A stretch of DNA of 64,000 nt from Nannocystis exedens (lineage in GTDB: Bacteria; Myxococcota_A; Polyangia; Polyangiales; Polyangiaceae). The notes beneath the pieces are model-generated. The model was not told the origin of the DNA. It saw only the letters and a program-made list of their open reading frames with translations, and made no database searches. The position numbers and the translations under genes were made by a program. The stretch spans positions 87,171-151,170 of the forward strand of contig CAMAVR010000002.1 of the NCBI GenBank assembly GCA_945861885.1, read 5' to 3'. Shown piece by piece: positions 44,119 to 51,468 of this stretch (positions within the stretch are counted from its first letter, which is position 1; each line of letters starts with the position of its first letter).

Positions 44119-44832
44119 ATGAATGCGGAAATGAAGTCGCCTCTTGTGCTCGCGCGCGACGTTCGCAAATCGTTTGAACATCGCGGGCGTACCCTCGAAG
44201 TATTGCGAGGGATCGATTTAGCGATCGAGGCGCGTGAATTTGTGGGAATTGTAGGCCAATCCGGTGCCGGAAAGAGCACTCTTCTTCATTGTATGGGGAC
44301 GCTCGATCTTCCAACGAGCGGTTCAATTCGGGTTGCGGGCGAAGAGATCACCACGTTGCCAAGTCGGCGATTGGCGGCGCTGCGCAATCGGTCGATCGGT
44401 TTCGTATTTCAGTTTCATCATTTGCTTCCGGAGTTTAGCGCTCTCGAAAATGTCGTCATGCCGGCGCTAATTCAAGGGAAGAAACGGCGCGATGCGGAAG
44501 GGCGCGCTCTCGCTCTGCTCGAAGAAGTCGGGCTTTCAAACCGCAGTTCGCATCGACCCGGTGAGCTGTCGGGCGGGGAGCAGCAGCGCGTTGCACTGGC
44601 TCGCGCGCTGATGCTCGAGCCAAAGCTACTTCTCGCCGATGAGCCGACCGGAAATCTCGATTCGGCAACAAGTCGTCAAATTCACGACCTTCTATTTTCA
44701 ATCAATCGTGACAGAGGGACGACGATAGTCGTGGTGACGCACAACATGACGCTCGCGGCCAGCATGCCGCGCGTGATCACATTGCGTGATGGTCGCGTCG
44801 AACGCGACGAAAGAAACGGCAGCGCGCCCTAA
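44119..44832 (+). CDS. lolD: Lipoprotein-releasing system ATPase
   Basis: A 237-residue ABC ATPase starting 1 base after the permease stop. Walker A is GQSGAGKST, the Q-loop block [16 protein letters not shown] is the LolD pattern, the signature is [15 protein letters not shown] and Walker [16 protein letters not shown]. It supplies ATP hydrolysis to the adjacent LolC/E-like permease. Its 3' end overlaps the convergent ilvE gene by a few bases. Confidence 0.95.
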   Translation: MNAEMKSPLVLARDVRKSFEHRGRTLEVLRGIDLAIEAREFVGIVGQSGAGKSTLLHCMGTLDLPTSGSIRVAGEEITTLPSRRLAALRNRSIGFVFQFHHLLPEFSALENVVMPALIQGKKRRDAEGRALALLEEVGLSNRSSHRPGELSGGEQQRVALARALMLEPKLLLADEPTGNLDSATSRQIHDLLFSINRDRGTTIVVVTHNMTLAASMPRVITLRDGRVERDERNGSAP

Positions 44833-45749
44833 ACGGGAGTTAGCCACGCTGGGTGCGATGTGTCGGACCCTTTGACCACGTCGAAGTAGCGGGCCTGCAG
44901 ACGCTTTGTGATCGGCCCTGGGACGCCTTCACCGATCATTCGGTCGTCTATTTCGCGCACCGGAGTGATCTCCGCAGCCGTCCCTGTCAAAAACACTTCG
45001 TCGGCTAGCCACAACTGATCGCGCGTGATTCGCGTTTCACTGAGCGGAATGTTCATCTCTTTTGCGAGCGTAATGACGGTGTCGCGCGTAATTCCAGCTA
45101 GAATTGCCGACGACAAATCAGGTGTGTAGATGACACCTTTTTTGACGATGAAAAGATTTTCGCCCGATCCCTCAGAGACAAATCCGTTTACGTCGAGCAT
45201 GATCGCTTCGTCGTAGCCAGCGAGCTTTGCTTCGCGCTTTGCGAGCACGCTGTTCGTGTACTGCCCCATCATTTTCGCTTTGACTAAACTGATATTGATG
45301 TGGTGTCGCGCGAAGGAGCTTATCTTTGCTCGTATCCCGTTTTTAAGGGCCTCTTCGCCTAGATAGGCGCCCCATTTCCACGCCAGAACTGCGGTCCGAA
45401 TCGGATTGTTGGCCGAGTAAATCCCCATCACCCCTTCGCCAACAAACACGAGAGGGCGCAGATACCCTTCACTCATGCCGTTAGCGCGCAGAAGATCGAC
45501 GCACGCTTTCGAGACATCGGTGCGCGAAAATTTCGGCTGGCACAGGACCATCTTGCAGGTGTCAAAAAGGCGTTCGATATGGTCGTCGAGACGAAAGATT
45601 GCTGTTTCGCCGTTGGCGCGTTTGTACGCACGAATCCCTTCAAAAGCGCCTACGCCGTAGTGAAGCGAATGGGTCAAAAGATGAACGGTCGCGTCTTCCC
45701 ACGCGACCAGTTCACCATCGACCCAGATTTTTTTTTGCTTGTCGACCAT
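44829..45749 (-). CDS. ilvE: Branched-chain amino acid aminotransferase
   Basis: A 306-residue fold-type IV PLP enzyme that interconverts leucine, isoleucine and valine with their keto acids. The start [17 protein letters not shown] at 45749 has AGGAG about 12 bases upstream. Family blocks are [18 protein letters not shown], the PLP-Lys region [36 protein letters not shown] and GITRDTVI, with [12 protein letters not shown] at the C-terminus. Length is normal. Confidence 0.95.
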   Translation of the reverse strand: MVDKQKKIWVDGELVAWEDATVHLLTHSLHYGVGAFEGIRAYKRANGETAIFRLDDHIERLFDTCKMVLCQPKFSRTDVSKACVDLLRANGMSEGYLRPLVFVGEGVMGIYSANNPIRTAVLAWKWGAYLGEEALKNGIRAKISSFARHHINISLVKAKMMGQYTNSVLAKREAKLAGYDEAIMLDVNGFVSEGSGENLFIVKKGVIYTPDLSSAILAGITRDTVITLAKEMNIPLSETRITRDQLWLADEVFLTGTAAEITPVREIDDRMIGEGVPGPITKRLQARYFDVVKGSDTSHPAWLTPV

Positions 45750-45872
45750 TGCTGCGAACTCTCCTAAAAATGCCAAAAGAACCGCTTTGTCGGTCAAGAT
45801 CACGCTTGAACCGAAAACAGTCTAGCGGCATCGTAGTACAATAATTGCTCCCGTCGCGCCGACCTATGCCTA

Positions 45873-46628
45873 TTAAACGATGAGCGGCGCCCGAAGTAGG
45901 ACATACGTCGCCCCCGCGCCGCCATCACCGCCGACTGCGGTTGCGAAAGCAGATACATGCTCGCTCGCCGCGCCCTGCGACAGCCATGCCGCAATTTCTC
46001 CGCGCAAAATTCCGTCGCCGCGAGGCGAATGAACGCCTTTCCCATGAATAATCAAGACGCAACGTTCGCCTATCGCGCGCTCCTTTCGTAAAAAGTCTCC
46101 TAGCGCGTCACGCGCTTCGTGTGCGCGCATTCCGTGCAAATCGAGCGTAGCTCCGGCTGGAATGGCGCCGCTTCGTAGTTTACGCAGCATTGTGCCGCCT
46201 ACATCGGCGCGTCGCCCTGCCACGTAATGACCATCATCCGTAACTTCAAAACGACTGTCGGCTCCGCTAACGAGCGCGCGCAAATGGTCGCGCACCGATT
46301 CGGCTTCAAGATCAGCAGCTTGAGCGCGCTCTTTTTGCGTAGCTGGATCGCGGCGTATCTCGCTCGGCATCGGCGAGAGAGTCGATTGCGGAATGCGCGC
46401 GTTGTCACGCGATAGCGGCGTCACGCCGTCCATCAATCGATGAAACGCAAGTTCATCATCGGCGCAGGTTTCTGCTTCTGTTTGTTTTGGCGCTGTACGT
46501 AGGATTGGCGCCGGCTTTTTCGGCCCTGCCGTTTCCGCGGCCGCGATCTTGTCTTTCAGCTCTTTTAGCGAGGCAAACGGCGAAGAAGCCGTCTCGTTTT
46601 TAGAACGCCCCTGTTTTTTGTTCGACAT
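45873..46628 (-). CDS. Smr-domain protein
   Basis: A 251-residue protein. The first 145 residues are charged and of low complexity. The C-terminal 85 residues are a Smr (small MutS-related) domain with the LDLHGMRAHEARDAL block, VLIIHGKGVHSPRGDGILRGEIAAWL and the GGDGGAGATYVLL end. Stand-alone Smr proteins are structure-dependent nucleases; the HGKG-x-x-S loop and the LDLHG motif are intact. SmrB-type proteins cleave mRNA in collided ribosomes, but the role here cannot be assigned. It precedes a small conserved gene's 3' end by about 10 bp on the same strand. Confidence 0.88.
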   Translation of the reverse strand: MSNKKQGRSKNETASSPFASLKELKDKIAAAETAGPKKPAPILRTAPKQTEAETCADDELAFHRLMDGVTPLSRDNARIPQSTLSPMPSEIRRDPATQKERAQAADLEAESVRDHLRALVSGADSRFEVTDDGHYVAGRRADVGGTMLRKLRSGAIPAGATLDLHGMRAHEARDALGDFLRKERAIGERCVLIIHGKGVHSPRGDGILRGEIAAWLSQGAASEHVSAFATAVGGDGGAGATYVLLRAPLIV

Positions 46629-46638
46629 CGTGAGACCT

Positions 46639-46875
46639 CTATGTGGAATCGCTTCGGAGCGCCCGCACGGCTGCTAGCGCGCTTTGAATGCCGGTAAGGA
46701 TACCGTCCTCGTAGTGCCAGTCGGGATCGCTTAGTTCTGGGAAATCGTGTGGATTTCGCATGTCTTCAAGCGTTAGTCCTGGTTTCAGACGTCGCGCAAG
46801 TTCAAACACCTTCCCGATTTGAAGCGTTTCCATTCGGCAGAGTGTCTCTTCGACTGCGTTGAGCGATTTGTTCAT
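46639..46875 (-). CDS. Small conserved protein of unknown function
   Basis: A 78-residue protein if the ATG at 46875 is used (the frame extends to 46923). It has the distinctive block LKPGLTLEDMRNPHDFPELSDPDWHYEDGILTGIQSA, which I associate with a conserved short family in Myxococcota. It is likely soluble and helical at both ends. It is transcribed just upstream of the Smr gene with 10 bp between. No function is known to me. Confidence 0.7.
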   Translation of the reverse strand: MNKSLNAVEETLCRMETLQIGKVFELARRLKPGLTLEDMRNPHDFPELSDPDWHYEDGILTGIQSALAAVRALRSDST

Positions 46876-47022
46876 TGGGGTGAGAGCTGGATGTGGGCGT
46901 TGTGGGTGTATTCTATACGCCATCGCGCTATGTGCTGGTCGTGACGAGATTTGTTATGTAACCGGGCGTACCCTTTTATGAAGGGGGCGGTTGATGACCA
47001 ACGCGGCCGAAACAGAGGTCAG

Positions 47023-47775
47023 ATGACCGGACGGCATATCATCCGGGAAGCGGAGGATCTCCAGCAGCTTGAATTAAGTCTGGAGCGCGCCATCGCGACT
47101 TCGTGGCTTGCATTTCAGCCGATCGTTCATTGGCCGGCGCGGCGTGTTTTTGGTTACGAAGCGCTACTTCGAACGGACGAATTGTCGCTGTCGAATCCGG
47201 TCGAAATCATCGACGCGGCCGAACGACTTGGTTCAGTTCATCTCCTGGGGCGAGCGGTTCGCTCTGCGGTTGGAGTTCAGCTCCAATCGACTCTATTTGC
47301 AGAGGCAACGTTCGTAAATTTGCACGCGCTTGACCTTCTTGACGACACACTTATGTCGCCGGACGAGCCGCTCTCAAAAGTTGCAAAGCGAGTTGTTCTC
47401 GAGATTACGGAACGCGCATCGCTCGACGAAATTGACGACGTGCGTGAACGCATCGAGAAGCTACGCGCGCTCGGATATCGCATCGCACTTGACGACCTGG
47501 GGGCCGGATATGCCGGCCTAACAACCATTGCTCAGCTCGAGCCCGACGTCATAAAGCTCGATATGTCGCTTATTCGTGGGGTCGATCAGGCGACAACAAA
47601 GCAAAAGCTGATCGGATCGATGACACGAATGTGCCGTGACATGGGGATGCTCGTGATTGCCGAAGGGGTCGAAACGGTCGGCGAGCGCGACGTCTTGACG
47701 CAGCTCGGATGCGAACTGCTTCAGGGCTATATTTTTGCACGACCGGCGAGGGGGTTTCCCGTGCCGGAATGGTAG
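47023..47775 (+). CDS. EAL-domain cyclic-di-GMP phosphodiesterase
   Basis: A 250-residue stand-alone EAL protein. The ATG at 47023 is preceded by GAGGTC; the frame stays open to 46951. Metal and catalytic residues are in place: EALLR (46-50), the Asn in FVNLHALDL, EITERAS, DDLGAGYAGL (a variant of DDFGTGYSSL), IKLDMSLI with its Lys, and EGVET. It should hydrolyse cyclic di-GMP to pGpG in the cytoplasm. No sensor domain is attached, so it may be constitutive or be recruited by a partner. Confidence 0.92.
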   Translation: MTGRHIIREAEDLQQLELSLERAIATSWLAFQPIVHWPARRVFGYEALLRTDELSLSNPVEIIDAAERLGSVHLLGRAVRSAVGVQLQSTLFAEATFVNLHALDLLDDTLMSPDEPLSKVAKRVVLEITERASLDEIDDVRERIEKLRALGYRIALDDLGAGYAGLTTIAQLEPDVIKLDMSLIRGVDQATTKQKLIGSMTRMCRDMGMLVIAEGVETVGERDVLTQLGCELLQGYIFARPARGFPVPEW

Positions 47776-47859
47776 CTTTCCGGCCGTGCGATGCTTTTCA
47801 AAGGGGCGAATGAGCGCTCGCATGCCATCGCGTGCTACAGATAAGCGTCAAAAAGCAAC

Positions 47860-48357
47860 ATGGCGCCGCACGTGAAAAATGAAAAAGGGAGGTCGAGCGA
47901 CCTAATCGCGAAAAATCGTCGCGCGCAATTCGATTACGACATCGAAGAGCGTTACGAAGCGGGGATTGTGCTCGTCGGAAGCGAAGTGAAATCGCTGCTC
48001 AACGGCAAAGTCGATTTGGTCGACGCCTATGCAAGCGTTACCGCCGGCGAAATGTGGCTGAAGCAGCTAAACATCGGGCCGTTCGAGCAGGCGAAAGCGT
48101 TTCCGCACGAGCCGAAACGCCCGCGCAAGTTGCTGCTGCACGCGAGTGAAATCGCTCAAATTGACAAAGCGCTGTCGCGCCAAGGCTACACGCTCATCCC
48201 TTTGCAATTGTATTTCAAAGGGGGGAGAGTCAAAGTCGAGCTGGGTCTCGGTCGCGGAAAAAATACGGTCGACAAGCGTGCGACCATTGCGCGAAAAACG
48301 GCCGATCGCGAAGCGCGCGTCGAAATGGTTCGTCATTCAAAACGTGGGCGCGAATGA
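47860..48357 (+). CDS. smpB: SsrA-binding protein
   Basis: A 165-residue protein that brings tmRNA to stalled ribosomes. Family blocks are IAKNRRAQFDYDIEERYEAGIVLVGSEVKSL, the tmRNA-binding HEPKRPRKLLLH and the Lys/Arg-rich tail starting at GRGKNTVDKRATI. Its stop overlaps the start of a small downstream gene by ATGA. No ssrA gene is visible next to it. Confidence 0.96.
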   Translation: MAPHVKNEKGRSSDLIAKNRRAQFDYDIEERYEAGIVLVGSEVKSLLNGKVDLVDAYASVTAGEMWLKQLNIGPFEQAKAFPHEPKRPRKLLLHASEIAQIDKALSRQGYTLIPLQLYFKGGRVKVELGLGRGKNTVDKRATIARKTADREARVEMVRHSKRGRE

Positions 48358-48617
48358 TCAAGATTGAATGGGGGAAAGTTCACGGCGAAATCGTGTCGAT
48401 CGCGGGCGATCGCGTTGTCATTCATGCCGATGGCGCAGAGCCGCCTGGAGCGCGAATTGAAACGCGAATTGTTGAAGATGGAACGATCGTAAAATTCAAA
48501 GTTCTCGGTTCCCGAAAGGGCGACGAAAATCAATTTGTGATTCAAGCGCGAACGGTCGACGTCACGCGCGAATTGCGCGATAAATTGCTCCGAATTAGCG
48601 ATGCGGCGAAACGGTAG
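48354..48617 (+). CDS. Small beta-rich protein of unknown function
   Basis: An 87-residue protein whose ATG overlaps the smpB stop. It is predicted to be mostly strands: IKIEWGKVHGEIVSIAGDRVVIHAD, then GARIETRIVEDGTIVKFKVLGSRK and FVIQARTVDVTRELRDKLL. The layout (GARIE...V.FKV.GSRK) recalls a PilZ-like barrel, but the RxxxR motif that binds cyclic di-GMP is not evident. It is coupled to smpB upstream and close to the degenerate NtrC-like gene downstream. Confidence 0.7.
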   Translation: MIKIEWGKVHGEIVSIAGDRVVIHADGAEPPGARIETRIVEDGTIVKFKVLGSRKGDENQFVIQARTVDVTRELRDKLLRISDAAKR

Positions 48618-48633
48618 CGATTTCGGAGGTGGC

Positions 48634-50295
48634 GTGTGGCGGTCGCTCGTCGCGCGATTGCGCATGTCGGTGCCGCAGATCGATGAAGTTGTCGTTGCGT
48701 CGGCCAAACGCCGCATTTTGGTTATCGCGCTGTTTGGCGGCCCCGTTGTGGTCACAGGCGTGATGCTTTCGGTTGGCCATGTGCTACCGACGACCGCCGT
48801 GACGGCGATGACTGCACTTGCCGCGCTAATAGTCGGGGTGTCGGTCGCAAAACTCGAAGCGCCGCTGCGTCCGGCGCGCGGAAGATGGCTCGATGCCGCG
48901 GAGCAGGCGATTCGCGCCATTGTCGAGTGCCGACCCGAAGAAGGGGTGCCCAAAGCGCTCGCGACGATGCGTCATGTTGCCGGTCGAGGGGCCGTCTCGA
49001 CGGAGCTATGGTGGTTTTCCCCGGCCCGATGTTACAGCGTTGATACGGCAGGCTATTTGAGGTCGACGTCCGGCGCGCTCCCGGCGTGGCTTATTCGCCA
49101 GGTCGAACAGGCACGTGAGGCCACATTGTCGGCGGATGATGTGGGCGCCACTCTTCAATGTACCAACAAGATTCAAGAGTTAGCGAAGCGGCCTGACTTA
49201 CGGCCGATTGTGCAGTGGTATGAAGAGCGCTCGATTTTGGCCATTTCGGCGATTGTCGTCGACGGCGCACTCGAGGGGGTCGTCGTGCTTCCGCGCGGCG
49301 AACGCGACGAACCGGTGACGCTTGAAGAGTCTCGCGCATTCAGACGGCTCGCCGACGCGTTCGGCGGGGCGATGCAATCGATAGCGCGCTGCGCCCGGTC
49401 GGAAGAGCGGGAGAAAGTAACGCAGCGCCGAATGGAAACGGCACGCGACCATCTCGACAAAGTCGACCGTCACGTCGAGTGGGATGGCGAGCGTCACATT
49501 GCGAATGCCGAGTTTTTGGCCGAATCGGCCAACGCAGGGGTCTACTCTCCCGACATGCGCATTGCCGTTGAGCAGCTTCAGCATCGTGTTCGCATGGACG
49601 CTCCCGTCGCGTTGATTGCCGCACTAGGAGTGTCGCCGGTCGCGCATATCGCGCAAGCGCACTTGAAGGGGCCACGAAGGCGCGCGCCACTGATCGTTGT
49701 CGATTGTGCCGCGCACCGCTACCAGGATGAATTGTGCTGGAGCAGCGCGACGAAGTCGCCGCTGCAGCTTGCCCATCGAGGCACGCTCGTTCTCTTGATC
49801 CCTTCGTCGCTCCCTGCATCGGTGCAAATTTACATTGCTGACGCTCTCTCGACGCGGCGTGCTCCGCATGCGCAATCCGACCCACTCGACGTCGCGTTGA
49901 TTGTGGCGCTGCCCGCCGCCCCCGAAGGCGCTTCATCGTCTCTTCACCCGCGTCTTGCGGCGCGTCTTCGCGATGCTTTGGCGGCACCGGTTGTTCTTCC
50001 GCCGCTAGGCGCTCGTGCGGAAGATCTCCGTTCAATTGTCCTCGCAATGATCGCACAAGAAGCGATTCATCATCGCGGCGCCCCGCTCGGAATCGAGCCG
50101 ACCGCGTTAGCGTACCTTGTCAACTACGAGGCAGCGAGCGAACCGGAACTTCGCGGGATTGTCGTTCGCCTTGTTGATCGCGCGATCGCGCCAAGAATTT
50201 CATTTGCCGATGTTCTTGCAGTCGCCGGGCATGCAAAATCGGGTGAATCCCGTGACTGTCGAGAGCAACCCTTGTCGGTTGACTTTTCGGCGTGA
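48634..50295 (+). CDS. Membrane-anchored, degenerate NtrC-like AAA+ protein
   Basis: A 553-residue protein from the GTG at 48634, chosen for its GGAGG site (48625-48629); an ATG at 48601 would overlap the previous gene. Two N-terminal membrane helices (about 32-75) lead to a GAF-like region (about 95-260). The C-terminal half follows the order of a sigma-54 activator AAA+ domain (GVYSPDMRIAVEQL, SPLQLAHRGTLVLLIPSSLPASVQ, RLRDALAAPVVLPPLGARAEDLRSIV), but Walker A is missing (ALGVSPVAHIAQAH), the GAFTGA loop is absent and there is no DNA-binding domain. It cannot act as a normal activator and may be a scaffold or sensor. Confidence 0.75.
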   Translation: MWRSLVARLRMSVPQIDEVVVASAKRRILVIALFGGPVVVTGVMLSVGHVLPTTAVTAMTALAALIVGVSVAKLEAPLRPARGRWLDAAEQAIRAIVECRPEEGVPKALATMRHVAGRGAVSTELWWFSPARCYSVDTAGYLRSTSGALPAWLIRQVEQAREATLSADDVGATLQCTNKIQELAKRPDLRPIVQWYEERSILAISAIVVDGALEGVVVLPRGERDEPVTLEESRAFRRLADAFGGAMQSIARCARSEEREKVTQRRMETARDHLDKVDRHVEWDGERHIANAEFLAESANAGVYSPDMRIAVEQLQHRVRMDAPVALIAALGVSPVAHIAQAHLKGPRRRAPLIVVDCAAHRYQDELCWSSATKSPLQLAHRGTLVLLIPSSLPASVQIYIADALSTRRAPHAQSDPLDVALIVALPAAPEGASSSLHPRLAARLRDALAAPVVLPPLGARAEDLRSIVLAMIAQEAIHHRGAPLGIEPTALAYLVNYEAASEPELRGIVVRLVDRAIAPRISFADVLAVAGHAKSGESRDCREQPLSVDFSA

Positions 50296-50320
50296 TAAGG
50301 GTCCCGGTCGGGAGAGCTCA

Positions 50321-51031
50321 ATGTTTATACGATCGCTTGCACGTGCGGTTCGAATCGCGGTTCCAGTATCGTTCGCTTTGGCGTCGACCACATGCCACTC
50401 GAAAGATGAAAACGCCTACAAGCCGGCCGCCGCGTATGTCGGGCAGAGGCCAAATTTGCCCGTCCCGCCGGCGATTTCGAGCGCGCCGATAAAAACAGGC
50501 GATAGCTACACCGTGCATGGCGCGATTCATCATCTGCAGAGCCGCATCCACGAAAAAGAGGTGAACGGAAAAGAAATTTCGGTCATCGGTTACATCGTCG
50601 AAGAAAATATCGCGACAGCACCCAAGTGCGCTGTGCACCGGACGGGAAAAAAAGATCCCGACGGTTGCACCACAGAGATCCCTTCGTTTTGGATCGCCGA
50701 CGAGGCGAACGGGAAAGGGGCAACTGAGCGAATTCGAGTGCTCGGTTGGGCGTCAAACTTTTCGAACGTCTTCGAAGCGATGAAAAAATATGGCGGTAGG
50801 CATGGCGTCAACTCTGCGCCCAAAGAGCTCTATCGCGACGAATTTTTAACGACTGAAATACCGTTTCCGCTTCCATCCGTCGGGGCAAAAATCAAACTTA
50901 CGGCTCTGTATGGCTTTACCTACCGAGGTGGCTCGAGCCTCGTGTCTGATCCCAATAGTGGCCTGCTCACGTACAAAAAAATCGAGATCATTGAGCCGGC
51001 GCCCGAACCGGCGGCTTTCGCCAAGCGGTAG
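50321..51031 (+). CDS. Lipoprotein with CAVHR...DGC motif, unknown function
   Basis: A 236-residue protein. The ATG at 50321 is preceded by GGGAGAG and gives a signal peptide ending in ALASTTC. The mature part contains ISVIGYIVEENIATAPKCAVHRTGKKDPDGC, where two Cys bracket a Lys-rich loop, and a later region TYRGGSSLVSDPNSGLLTYKKIE. The pattern looks like an OB-type beta-barrel and resembles a conserved myxobacterial lipoprotein family without known function. Its last codons lie in the first unit of a 13-nt tandem repeat. Confidence 0.75.
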   Translation: MFIRSLARAVRIAVPVSFALASTTCHSKDENAYKPAAAYVGQRPNLPVPPAISSAPIKTGDSYTVHGAIHHLQSRIHEKEVNGKEISVIGYIVEENIATAPKCAVHRTGKKDPDGCTTEIPSFWIADEANGKGATERIRVLGWASNFSNVFEAMKKYGGRHGVNSAPKELYRDEFLTTEIPFPLPSVGAKIKLTALYGFTYRGGSSLVSDPNSGLLTYKKIEIIEPAPEPAAFAKR

Positions 51032-51071
51032 GGCCAAGCGGTAAGGCCAAGCGGTAAGGCCAAGCGGTAAG
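51020..51071. repeat. Four tandem copies of a 13-nt repeat
   Basis: The unit GCCAAGCGGTAAG is repeated four times without gaps (51020-51032, 51033-51045, 51046-51058, 51059-51071); the first copy has TAGG in place of TAAG. The lipoprotein stop codon TAG lies in the first unit. The array ends 2 bases before the stop of the convergent response regulator gene. Slippage could change its copy number. Confidence 0.9.
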
Positions 51072-51072
51072 G

Positions 51073-51468
51073 TTAGCCTCGCAAGCACGGCGAATGGCTC
51101 TCGCAGCATTGCGAAATCGTCTCGAGGAGCTTTTCAAGAACGACTGGCTTTTCTTGATACGCCGCGCATGTCGTCCCTCTAAGCATCTCTTGTGTCCGCG
51201 GGTCTGCCGTCAGAAGGATCACGGGAATCCGCGATAGCGAAGCGTCGCGCGCGACTTCTGCCAAGAACTCAGGTCCGCTCATCGGTGCCATATTTAAGTC
51301 AAGCAGGATGAGTGATGGCATCCAATGCGACCGCAGGTAGTCTAGCCCCTCACGGCCACCAGCAGCTTCTATTGTTTCGTACCCCTCATCGGAGAGCGCG
51401 TCGTGAAGCGCATCCCGAATGTCTGAATCGTCGTCGATAACGAGAATCGAGCGTTTAGACGAGTGCAT
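51073..51468 (-). CDS. Single-domain response regulator
   Basis: A receiver of about 131 residues from the ATG at 51468 (AGGAAGG lies 9 bases upstream; an ATG at 51477 is also possible). It has the acidic pocket IDDDSDIRD, the phospho-acceptor Asp in SLILLDLNMAPMSGPEF, the Thr in ILLTAD and the Lys in QEKPV. There is no output domain; the C-terminus carries two Cys (QCCESHSPC). Its start overlaps the end of the kinase gene just upstream, so it is almost certainly phosphorylated by that kinase. Confidence 0.9.
   Translation of the reverse strand: MHSSKRSILVIDDDSDIRDALHDALSDEGYETIEAAGGREGLDYLRSHWMPSLILLDLNMAPMSGPEFLAEVARDASLSRIPVILLTADPRTQEMLRGTTCAAYQEKPVVLEKLLETISQCCESHSPCLRG

Noticed and set aside
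47776-47859. Possible tmRNA gene next to smpB
   Set aside because: The gap is only 84 bp and lacks the tRNA-like ends and tag sequence of ssrA.
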